A DNA stretch of 64,000 nt, taken from assembly GCA_028023455.1 (NCBI GenBank), contig JAQFVV010012402.1, forward strand, positions 12,508,292-12,572,291, read 5' to 3'. This DNA is from Epiperipatus broadwayi. Its lineage: Eukaryota; Onychophora; Udeonychophora; Euonychophora; Peripatidae. Every line of letters begins with the position of its first letter. Position 1 is the stretch's first letter. This document shows positions 47,961-57,550 of the stretch, piece by piece. The position numbers and the translations under genes were made by a program. Below the pieces are notes generated by a model. That model did not search any database. It was not told where the DNA came from and worked only from the letters and a program-made list of their open reading frames with translations.

Positions 47961-49126
47961 TTTTTTGCATTAAAGTGTATATGACAAGAGTTATTATAAG
48001 CAATATATATTGCTAGGATGGTAAGAAAAAAAAATCCTTTAGCTTATCTGGAACATAAAAAAACAAAAGTTTTATTCATTCCAGACCTTAAATCAAATCA
48101 TAGATAATGAATAAATTTAGTTGTATTATGTACAAAGTATGAATTTTTAATTAACAGTGGCTAAGTAATATCTGTGATTAGCACCAGGTTGTTTAAAAAC
48201 ACTCTGTTGCATTAATTAATGCATGCTATATCTCTTATCTGAGATTGACATATAAATGAAGCTTGGAGATTTTTTCAGAAAGTCAGTTTACTAGCCAATA
48301 TTCATCAGTAAATATGCTTTTATATATTCTTAAATGAAAGATAAAGATCCATATAATCAGATTTATTCAAATAAGTATCAATGAGTTACTGTAGAACAAA
48401 ACATAATCAAAAATATAGTAGTGCAATATATTTACCGAATGCTAAACCTATAGTTTTGCTTTACCAGAATGTGAGATTAATGTTGCATTATTAACACTAT
48501 TTTAGGCTGTTTTGTGATTGCATATTGAAAGTATTCTACAATTAAAAATTGTTTTTTTGTTTTTTTTAGTTTGTTAGTTCCCCAAATCCCAAATTGGAGA
48601 ACCTGCCAAACTTCTAATGTCAAGAGCCCAGTTCTTTCAAAGTAATTTAATATATTACAATTTTACAATGATATATATAAAAATAAAAGAATTTGTGTAG
48701 CACAAATATTTTTTTCATTTATGTATATCTTTATATATATATATAATTTATTAAATTCAAACTTGATTAATATGAAATTTTGCTTAATTTCAATTCTAAA
48801 ATGGTCCCGTCAGCACACAAAAAGTCAATTTAATAATCTTACCCCTTTAAATTAACTTTGGGCAAAAAATTTTTAAAAGGCAAAAAAAAAAAATCAAAGC
48901 AAATATTGAAATATCGGCTAAATCTAGATGTTTCTACACCGTTATTGCTATAAATATTAAAACAAACTTTTAATCTACTGAAAAATATAAGTTTATTATA
49001 ATTTTTGTAATTAATTAGTTTTTTTTTTTTTGCTTTTTAATGGTTGGTTGTGAAATGGTTGAGTTAAAAGTGAATGATGCACTAATAAAATCAAAATTTA
49101 CATTTAATGGTATTAAATACATTTGA

Positions 49127-49955
49127 AAATTAAAAATAATCAATTTAAAACAAAATTGAAATAGACAACTCACTATAAATAAAATTATTATTTAATACAT
49201 TAATCTGGCTTTCATTCCTTAATGGAATCTTTTCAAGATGTCTCTTTTTTACACAATCGCATGATCAATTACTCTACAGCAATCCTCCCCCTCCAATGGC
49301 ATTATTTACATTACAATAAATATAATTAGTAAAATACATATATGTTCATAAAATGATTAAACTTATTACAATCCCTTTTTTCTCTCATAATATATATATT
49401 TACAAATAATCTAAAAAAACAAAAACAATAATAATAATCCCTTCCTTTTATTTTTAAATTATAACTTTAAAGTTTCCAATAATCTAACAATGCCCATTTT
49501 CTCCCTAATTATGCTCGACCTTTAACCACATTTACACATTTGTTTAAATTTTCTTGAATATACAAAGTTTCATAACTTTAGAGTTATAATTTTAAAAATA
49601 AAAGGGAATATTATTATTGTTGTGTTTTTTAGATTATTTGCAAATATATATTATGACCAAAAAAAGGGGGGGGGTGATTGTAATAAGTTTAATCATTTTT
49701 ATATACATATATGTATTTTACTAATTATATTTAATGTATTTTAATAATTATATTTATTGTAATGTAATGTAAATAATGCCCGTTGGGGAGGGAGGATTGC
49801 TGTAGGGTAATTGGTCATGATTGTGTAAAAAAGAAACATCTTGAAAAAATTCCATTAAAGAATAAAAGCCGGATTGATGTATTAAATAATATTTTTATTT
49901 ATAGTAAGTTGTCTGTTTCAATTTTGTTTTAAATTGACTATTTTTAATTTTATAT
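49127..49955. mobile_element. large foldback element with arms of about 400 bp
   Basis: The left half from CAATTTAAAACAAAATTGAA (49141) is mirrored by the right half, which ends at about 49952, with a centre near 49540. The arms share TTATTTAATACAT, CTTTAATGGAAT-like words, TTTACACAATC, CTACAGCAATCCTCC, AAACTTATTACAATC and the central AAAATAAAAGGGAA/TTCCTTTTATTTTT. Small indels are present. No transposase frame is visible. A body of about 0.6 kb to the right also occurs beside the arm at 16.5-17.5 kb. Confidence 0.9.
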
Positions 49956-49959
49956 ACAG

Positions 49960-50650
49960 AAAGCAACATTATGGACAAATTTGAACATGAAAATTTGAAC
50001 ATTCAAAATATTTAACATTTTTATCAAAAACACTTTGCTTTCAGTAGTAAAAAACAGCAACTATTTACATTTGAGATAAACATTGATAGGTCAATTAGAT
50101 TACTCTTATAAACATTGCTATGTCTAGTTAATCTAAGAGTGTACTTCCTAAGAGTATAAATCAATACTAACAGTTAATATTTAGATAATTTTTTCGTTAT
50201 GATCCTTAATAGTGTTTAACTATTTACATATATATAATCATTAACATAAGAAGGCCCAAAAGGCATACCTAAATAATAATTTAGATCAATACGACCTGTA
50301 AGAGTCCTAGCTGACTGTCCTCATGATCAGAGGCCAGCTCTCAGCACTTGAAGTCACTGTGCCATGGGAGACAAACTGCTCCAATTATATGTCTATGTGC
50401 ACAGATGAAACTCCAAGAATCAAATGTAAGTTTTCTTCATCCAATTAGTATTGATTCATTCATTGTTTTAAATCCCTGCAATTGATTGGCTAATACTCTG
50501 TCCACCTGCTCAAGTGATTCTTCATTTTAATCTCCATACAAGAATTTACATCGTTATTTTTCTTTAATTAGTAAGTTATTTTTATAGCTTGTCAAACTTT
50601 TTCTCATAAAGGAAATCTAATTCGAATTCCTTTAATTGTTTCATTTTATT
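49960..50650. repeat. body region shared with 16640-17560
   Basis: AACATTATGGACAAATTT, AAGGCCCAAAAGG and GATCAATACGACCTGTA appear in the same order and spacing class as in the 16.6-17.3 kb copy. The middle part is GC-richer (50300-50420). Coding potential is not evident. Confidence 0.55.
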
Positions 50651-51246
50651 AACGATGTATTCTATTCTATTTAATTAGATTATTATTCATTTTAGAAAAT
50701 AATCTTTTTCTAATCTTAAAGTTATAAATCTTTTACTTACTAATTTTAAAAGAATCAGTCTTTTAAAATTCTTTAATTTAACAAAACTTTTTCTCTCAAT
50801 AAATTTATACATATATATGCATGTGCATTTAAACATACACATACATATCAAACATTAAAACAATTTTTTTTTAAAAATAAAAATTAATATTTATTATAAT
50901 TTATACATTGATCACAAATTAGAATAAATTACTAAAAAAAAAAAAAATCCTGAAAATTGAAACTATAACAATCACAAAAAAAAAATTTAATAAGAATATT
51001 CATCTTTAAAAAAAAATCAAATGAAAGAAACTATTATTGTTATTAAAGGTATTTTTTTAAAGTCTTTTTTTTTTTTAATTTTCTTTTGATTTTAAAAAAC
51101 AATCTTTATTATTATATTTGAACAAGAAATTAAAAGCATCTTAACTCTTTCCATAACAAATAATAAATTAATAAAATTATTTCTATTGTCATTCAAGAAT
51201 ATGAATTTAATTATTTGAATATTACATAAAAAACTTAAAATTTTAC

Positions 51247-51293
51247 CTTGTTTCATATCTCTGATTTATGGAATGCCATTTCATACTTAATCT
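51247..51293 (-). CDS. XPO5: Exportin-5 exon (most upstream in the window)
   Basis: This 47-nt minus-strand exon has acceptor CTTCTTTTCAG-like sequence and donor GTAAAA. It starts in phase 0 and reads RLSMKWHSINQRYET plus two bases of Ser, completed by the 32781-32872 exon. In Exportin-5 the RLS.KW..INQR motif lies just upstream of the ESQE..E.QL.R.LTRE segment, as here. In-frame AT-rich sequence upstream of the acceptor is intron read-through, not coding. The preceding exon is not visible in the remaining 12.7 kb, so the 5' part of the gene is expected beyond the right edge. Confidence 0.88.
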
Positions 51294-51700
51294 CTGAAAA
51301 GAAGAGAGATACAAAAAAATAATAATTTGAATTAAAATAAAAAATGAAGAAAAATGGGCACTATTAAAATATGTCTTAAAAAAAAAATATTGGAAAAAAG
51401 TTAAGTAGCATAATTTTATTTTAAAATAACTTGCAATAATTTTATAACAGAAATGAATTTTATCAAAGTATGTATTAAAAAAAATTAATAGAAAAATAAA
51501 AGAATAAATAATACATATGTTAATAGCAAAGTATGAAAACTGCATTGTATTGAATGTTTGGGCATTTTATGCAATGCCAAAGTGAGATGTTAAACTATGA
51601 AATGCTTAGATTTTCACACATTTCCCAAGCATTCTATAAAATGCCAAAAGCAAAATCAGCAAGTGTTAAATACTTCTAGCAATAATTTTTATTCTTTCAT
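51294..51700. repeat. XPO5 intron with a small inverted motif
   Basis: GCATTTTATGCAATGCCAAAG (51564-51584 region) faces ATTCTATAAAATGCCAAAAG at about 51632. A similar pair is present at 58880-59010 (CATTTTATACAATG-like and CATTGTATAGAATG). This is probably a short repeat family, too diverged for me to set the limits. Confidence 0.4.
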
Positions 51701-52010
51701 TTCGTAAAGGCAGAAGGATTTGAACTCAGGATTTTTCAGTCTAGTCATCCTCCACTTCATCTCAAGCAACCAATACACACGGACACAAACATGCAAAAAA
51801 GATATATGACCCCCAATATATATATTTCATGCAGAACTAGCATTCTCCAGTTGGGCCAGATCATAATTTCCCACAAATACAATCAGTGCTCACTTTATGT
51901 TAAGATAGAAATTCCTCAAACTTTAATAGACATTTTATCATGTTTTTTTTTTCTCTTGGAATTAGAATGACCCCAATAGTTTGAGAATAGGTGCTGAAAC
52001 ATATATATAT
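51700..52010. repeat. SINE-like repeat with tRNA B-box-like site
   Basis: On the minus strand, GAGTTCAAATCC at about 51720 is a good B box, and GGTTGCTTGAGATG, 40 bases before it, could be an A box. 51893-52005 (CCTCAAACTTTAATAGACAT, CAATAGTTTGAGAATAG) recurs as a direct repeat at 58262-58370. 51800-51890 matches part of the 41.0 kb palindrome. A composite repeat family is likely; its element limits are unclear. Confidence 0.5.
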
Positions 52011-52027
52011 AAACCATTATACAATTA

Positions 52028-52553
52028 CAAATATCCAATAACGCCCTCTGTTTAAAAGTCTATATCTCAATAATAGCTATTATTAAATATAGCTTTACTT
52101 CTCACTATATGTAAAATATATAATTGTTAATTAGAGAAGATATTAATTAGTATTAAAGTTTATCGGCTTAACGTTTTCGAGGATCCATGCCTCATATTCA
52201 TAGCCTTCATAAAATGTATAATAAAATATGCAAATACAAATATTCAAATAAGCTAGTATTACGTAGCCCATTTCTTCGAGATCTCGAAGCAAGTATCCTT
52301 TCTATTAATGGCATGGATGTTTCCATTGATGTAAAATGCCTCCTTTATTTTTCTTTTGTGATCATTTGATTCTGAGCACAATATTATGGGATTGGCGGGT
52401 GTGAAGTTGTGTCCGGATTGTTTAGCATGCTCCAAGAATACAGAGGACGTGTTGCTGTTTTTCTGAGCTCTGTTAAATGTGTAAATATGTTGACCCTATT
52501 ATTGAGATATAGACTTTTAAACAGAGGGTGTTACAGGATATTTGAAAATAATT
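52028..52553. repeat. inverted repeat of 48 bp around a 420-bp spacer
   Basis: CCCTCTGTTTAAAAGTCTAT and ATCTCAATAATAG at 52028-52076 return inverted at 52505-52553. The spacer contains GCTTAACGTTTTCGAGGATC, a phrase similar to conserved ends of Penelope-like or SINE elements, and a GC-richer stretch at 52390-52480. The right arm runs into the RT frame of the LINE that follows, so the arm may be LINE sequence duplicated in inverse. Confidence 0.6.
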
Positions 52554-54085
52554 ATTATATATATCAATTAGGGAATATAGAATCAGTTAAAGTTAAAAAT
52601 GGGGTGGGACTAAGGCAAGGATGCCCTATGTCATCTATTTTGTTTGTGTTGTATTGAATGAAATGGAAAGAGCAATAGAAAGATTAGGAAGAGGGATAGA
52701 GGTACCATTAATAGGTAGTAAGGGAGTATATATTTTGTCAGGTCTTTTTTTGTGGATGATATATTTTTGTGTGCAGAAAGAAGAGAAGATATGGAAGTTA
52801 TGTTAAGGATATGTGCAAGGCTGGGTAAAGAGATGGGGATTAAATTTAGTGAAGAAAAATCAAATATAATGATGGTTAATACTGAGGAAGGAGAAGATGT
52901 AGAATTTTTATTGGGAGATATTAAGTTAAGTGTGGTGAATAGATATAGTTATTTGGGAATTATTTTAAGTAATCAGAAAAATTATTTGGATGAATGGGAG
53001 AAAAAATTGATAAATGAAGCAAAGAAAAGAAAGGGATTGATAAAGAAATTAACAGTGTTTTCATATAATAAATATGATGTAGCTAGAATTATATGGAAAG
53101 GAGTTGCAGTAGCAGGGTTAACATATGGTAATGATGCATTATATGTTAGTAATGGGGTATTAAATTACTTAGAAAAAGTTCAAAGGGAAGTAGGAAGACA
53201 TGCATTGGATGCAGATGTATGGACAGCAAAGAAGGCAATTCAAGGAGAAATGGGATGGTCAAGTTTTCATACGAGATGCAACAAAGTAAAATGAAAATGT
53301 TTGGTAGATTGCAGTTTATGGATAATAAAAGAATAGCCAAAATAGTATTTAATTGGGTTATGAGTAAAGAGCAGGCAACAAGATGGGTGAGAAAAGTAAT
53401 ACAGTATGCAAAAGATTTGGATAAAGAATTTATATCAGTATATTTGTACAAAAGATGGGATGATTGTGTTAGCAGGAATTGTTGAATGTTATAGTAGTAA
53501 GTAATGGGATAAAAGAATAGATTTATTAATAAAGAATAGGGAGTTAGAGAGATGGAGAACTAGTATGGAGAGTAAAAAGAGTTTAAATATATATAGAAAT
53601 AAACAGAATATTAGGTGCAAGTTAATATATTATAATAGTAAGGAAAGTAGTTTATTGTTTAAGACTCGAACAGGATCTTTAGCAACAAGAGAATATACAT
53701 ATAAATGGAAAAATATGGGTGATTTAGTTTGTAAATTATGTAAGAAAGGAATAGAAAATATTAGACATTTGTTAATTGAATGTAAATGCTTGAAAACAGA
53801 AAGGGCACATATAATAGTTATGGAAAAATAAATATGCAAAAAGTGATTATACAGAAAGTAGATTATTGGTTTTTATGCTGGGTTTGGAAAAAGATAAGGG
53901 GGATTTAGATATAAAAGCTATAGATTTGACAAAGATTATATTGTGGAAATGGGATGAAGCAGAATATGGGAAAACTTAGACTGGGGAATGTAAAATTAAG
54001 TAGCTAATAAGTTTCTCTTTGGTATAATTGTTGAGAGATTCTTGAATTCGTTTAAGAAAAAGCTACAATACATCACATCACATAT
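52500..54085 (+). mobile_element. LINE (family 2), longest copy, RT to zinc knuckle
   Basis: The translated order is GVGLRQGCPMSSILFVLY (RT motif B), EMERAIERLGRGIEVPLI, FVDDIFLCAERREDMEVML (motif C with DD), GIKFSEEKSNIMMVN (motif D), NRYSYLGIILSNQ, then LTYGNDALYVSNGVLNYLEK, GRLQFMDNKRIAKIVFN, KDLDKEFISVYLYKRWDD and CKLCKKGIENIRHLLIECKC. Frameshifts lie at about 52655, 52760, 53290 and 53480. The main open piece is 52752-53294. The 3' end is a short UTR with CATCACATCACAT. The RT N-terminus and any endonuclease are absent, so this is a 5'-truncated copy. I cannot name the clade with certainty. Confidence 0.85.
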
Positions 54086-54562
54086 AATGGTTTATATATT
54101 TGTATAATTATTTCAGTTCGTGTTAACAGTAACTTTCTTTCATATATATATATAGCTGTGTATATACTGTGCACATTATAACCCTTGTTATAGCAATGTA
54201 AAGGCTACATAATATTTTTAAAATAATTTATGCCTTCACTTAGACCCATATATGTGTGTGATGGAACAAAGAAATGAAATATTCATGTATACAAAATTGT
54301 TATGTAAATAAAGATTATTTATTTTGTCACTACACATAGATAAATTCACTTAATTAATATTTCCTTGATTAGAAGAATAGATTATTTTAGAAATTCATTT
54401 AGGTGACAGAATTGAATGCAAACCAAAGATTTTGGTATACAAATGAAATAGATTCCCCCCCCGCTTCTCCCCTTTTATTATTGTTGAAGAAGACAACGAA
54501 AGAATTACCTAAAAAGATAAAACTAGAAAAGAATGTATTGATTTGCAATTATTTGGATTTAC
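54086..54562. other. spacer between LINE copies
   Basis: AT-rich sequence with an (AT)n run at 54145 and a C run at 54455. The frame from 54403 runs into the RTE copy, but its first 50 codons are not RTE-like. Confidence 0.4.
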
Positions 54563-55720
54563 TAGCTGGATTTAAAAGTGGTTTTAGTACAGTATATCAT
54601 ATCCAGGTATTGAGAGAAATTATAGAAAGGACAAATAAATATGAGTTGCCATTATGTTTTGGATTTGTAGATTATGAAAAGACATTTGATTCTATAAACA
54701 TTTCTTCAATGATTAAAGCATTGGATACCCAAGGTATAGATCCAGGATATTGTCATATTTTAAAGAATATTTATAAAAATTCAACAGCAACAATTAGATT
54801 ACATAATGATACTAGAAAAGTCAACATTGAGAAGGGTGTAAGACAGGATGATCCCATATCTCCAAAACTTTTTACAGCAGTGCTGCAAAAAGTATTTTGT
54901 GGATTAAAATGGGAAGCTAAAGGAGTGAAAATAAATGGAGATTATTTAAGTCATTTAGATTTTGCAGATGATGTAATTGTTTTTGCAAATAATGCTTTAA
55001 AGCTGCAGGAAATGCTGCAGGAGTTATCAGATGAAAGTAGGACTAAAGATAAATGTTAAAAAGATTAAAATAATGTTTAATGGGTTTTCTCAAAATATGA
55101 AAATAAAGATTGATTGTGATGAGTTAGAAAAAGTTAATAATTACAAATAAATTGGTCAGATTATTAATATAGATGAAAACATAATGGATGAAATTAATCA
55201 TAGAATTAAACTTGGTTGGAGTGCTTTTGGTAGAAATAACTTGATACTAAAAGGAAATATGCCTATGTGTTTGAAAAGGTTTTTAATAAATGTGTTTTAC
55301 CAGTTTTTACTTATGGATCTCAGACTTGGACACTTAATAGAAGAGCAATTCAGATTTCAGACCATTCAAAGAAGTATGGAAAGATGCATGTTGGAAGTAA
55401 CAAGAGATTGAAAATGCAATATATGGTTAAGAGAACAAACAGGTGGTAATGACCTTATTGAAAAAATTAAAAGACTGAAGTGGAGCTGGGCTGGACATAT
55501 TGCTAGAAGAGATGATAATAGATGGACAATTGAAATCTTAAACTGGATTCCAAGAGATTGTAAAAGACCCAGAAGGAGACCACATGTGAGATGGATGGAT
55601 GAAATAAGGTGTGCAGGGGTGATGTGGAGAAGAAAAGCTAAAGTTCAGAGTACATGGATTGAACTTGAAGAGATCATCTTCCAGTGGACTGATATTAGTT
55701 GATGATGATGAAAGAAATTA
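54563..55720 (+). mobile_element. RTE-type LINE copy C, 5'-truncated
   Basis: Starts inside RT at AGFKSGFSTVYHIQ and continues GFVDYEKTFDSI (motif A), GVRQDDPISPKLF (motif B, with the usual Q-G-D changed to Q-D-D), HLDFADDVIVFAN (motif C), INHRIKLGWSAFGRNNLILK, TYGSQTWTLNRRAIQ, RPHVRWMDEIR and WTDIS. It ends with TTGATGATGATGAAAG, the RTE-type tail. Frameshifts are at about 55055, 55150 and 55275. It is collinear with copy B and fills the part missing in copy A. Confidence 0.9.
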
Positions 55721-56149
55721 TGAAAATATTTATTACATTAGGATACTTTTCAGATATGGTGGGCTAAAAAGGGAAAAGCCATATTGTTTCCTACCCTAAG
55801 CATATTGCCCAATTCTTCATACCAAATATCATAAGGCTGTTAGGAAAGACAGAGCAGAACTAAGCAGATAAATTGCCCCAAAAAATATTCAATAGAATGA
55901 TAATATATTAACACCAAGCACAACTATGTTCAACACTTATGTGATTAGCAATAATATTAAAATCACTAAGAGAAGAAAAGATATCTAAAAGAAGATGAGA
56001 GAATTCAAGGACTAAAATGTTAAAATATTCTGAAGGAAGAAAATTCAATATTTTTTTTTCCTTTTATATTTAAATAATATGGACTATTAAAAAATCAAAA
56101 TATTTAAATTGAAAATATTCAAGAAATGAATTATGCTTTGTGTTTTTCT
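55721..56149. other. spacer, nothing firmly recognised
   Basis: Slightly GC-richer at 55750-55880. An exon-like segment on the minus strand was considered and rejected. No repeat partner was found. Confidence 0.4.
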
Positions 56150-56460
56150 GAAGGTTTGTTATGATGGTGTTCTGGTTGTATTTTTATATTGTACTATTTC
56201 CATCATCTAATATGTGTATTGAATGTCTTTAGAAAAATTTAACTTTATTTAAATATTCCAAATACATTCAACCGTTAGTAATAGCACATCAAACAGGTTA
56301 ATATATGCACAATGTTTCGAGAGCTATTATCCTCCCCTCTTCTTCAGGTGTTGTGACCTGACCAGTGACAATACTAGCATGGGATTCGAACCTGGACCTA
56401 CATTCTTGAGTATTGAATATTAAGAAAACGTTCTAACCAACTGAGCCATCCTGCCAAAGG
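56150..56460 (-). mobile_element. tRNA-derived SINE, best copy, abutting the Penelope-like element
   Basis: On the minus strand GGATGGCTCAGTTGGTTAGA (from about 56455) contains a consensus A box (TGGCTCAGTTGG). GGTTCGAATCC (about 56385) is a perfect B box. Together they form an RNA polymerase III promoter of tRNA type. The body follows (CCTGAAGAAGAGGGGAGG, CTCTCGAAACATTG, TTACTAACGGTTGAATG, ATTAGATGATGGAAATAG) and ends near AAAAATACAACCAG. The body is shared with the copies at 2263-2498 and 16797-17060. The head starts within a few bases of the end of the GIY-YIG frame. Confidence 0.85.
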
Positions 56461-57550
56461 CAATAGTCTGTAGAAATTTCATATACTTATCTATGATGTT
56501 CCTCCTGATTTCTCCAATTTTTCCTAAGAGCAAAGTTAATTGGTGGTTTCCATACTTTATGTATAGTCACACTAGATTGGCTTATGGGATTTTTTGCCAT
56601 TGTAAAGTGAGCAGCTTCTTTAAAAACTTTTCTTCTCTATCCAATATTTTTGCATTTTCCCAATTGAACATATGTTCATTGGCACATACATGGTCGGCTA
56701 CCTTAGACACATCTGTTTTCTCTCTTCTAATCATCAGTTTAGGTTCTTGCAAGTGCTTTTTAATGGGAAAATGGTCTCACCAATATATGTTCTTCCACAT
56801 TTACATGGTATTTGAATTTCATAGATGCAGTTGTTTCTTTTCAGTATTTCAAGTTTAGGCTTTGTAGATGTTAGAATTCCTTGTAGGATGGTATGGCTCT
56901 GGAAAACTGTTCTGATGTTATACTGACTAATTTTCCTTAATTTGTCTGCTATTTTTTAGAATGTATGGATACACTACAGTACCAATAATTGTCTCTTTTC
57001 TTAATGGTTCTTTTTGTTGTCTATTTAACATTTTTTTAATAACAGCTGATGGATAAACATTATTTATAAGAGTTTGTTCTATATAGATCTTTTCTTTTTC
57101 AAAATCATTCATTTCTGATCAAACTTCTTTGGTTCTTTTTCCATAGTGATAGTATAACTCCATGTTTTGTGTTTCTGGTGTGATTGGATGTATAGGGTAT
57201 TTTCCTGCATGTATAGGTTTTTGGTAAACTGTAGTTTTAATTTTGCTATGGGGAGTCTTGTCACAAGAACATCTAAGAATGCCAATTTTTGTTGTTGTTC
57301 TGATTCTATTGTGAATTTAATTGAAGGGGATATATTTATTGTTGATGTGTTTCCAGAAAGTTTGTAGCAGTGCTTCACCATGTGGCCATACAAAAAATGT
57401 ATCATCCACATAGCGAAGCCAAACTTTAGGTGGATATGGAGTAGTTTTTATGGCTAAGGTTTCAAGTTCTTCCATGTAAATATTGTTAATCAGGGAAGAC
57501 AATCGTGAGCCCATAGCCATTCCTTGATTTTGTTGGAAGAATTGTTACAT
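56461..57550 (-). mobile_element. Penelope-like element, RT and GIY-YIG part
   Basis: Minus strand, 5'-truncated. 57520-57317: FFQQNQGMAMGSRLSSLINN, IYMEELETLAI and VWLRYVDDTFFVW, the RT core with the Y-V-DD box. 57411-57109: IKFTIESEQQQKLAFLDVLV and LYMQENTLYIQSHQKHKTWS. 57112-56927: IYIEQTLINNVYPSAVIKKM to a stop. Then, with frameshifts, NNCIYEIQIPCKCGRTYIGE at about 56830-56770, the GIY-YIG endonuclease core, followed by ADHVCANEHMFNWENAKIL. This RT/GIY-YIG pairing defines Penelope-like elements. Several frameshifts and stops make this a dead fragment of about 1.1 kb. Confidence 0.88.

Noticed and set aside
55790-55862. Exon-like minus-strand segment after a good polypyrimidine acceptor (PYDIWYEELGNML)
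   Set aside because: No match to the XPO5 region expected before 51293, and no second support; it is probably part of an unrecognised repeat.
56370-56460. A free-standing tRNA gene on the minus strand
   Set aside because: The A and B boxes are good, but there is no matching acceptor stem, and the sequence continues into a repeat body present in other copies, so it is a SINE head.
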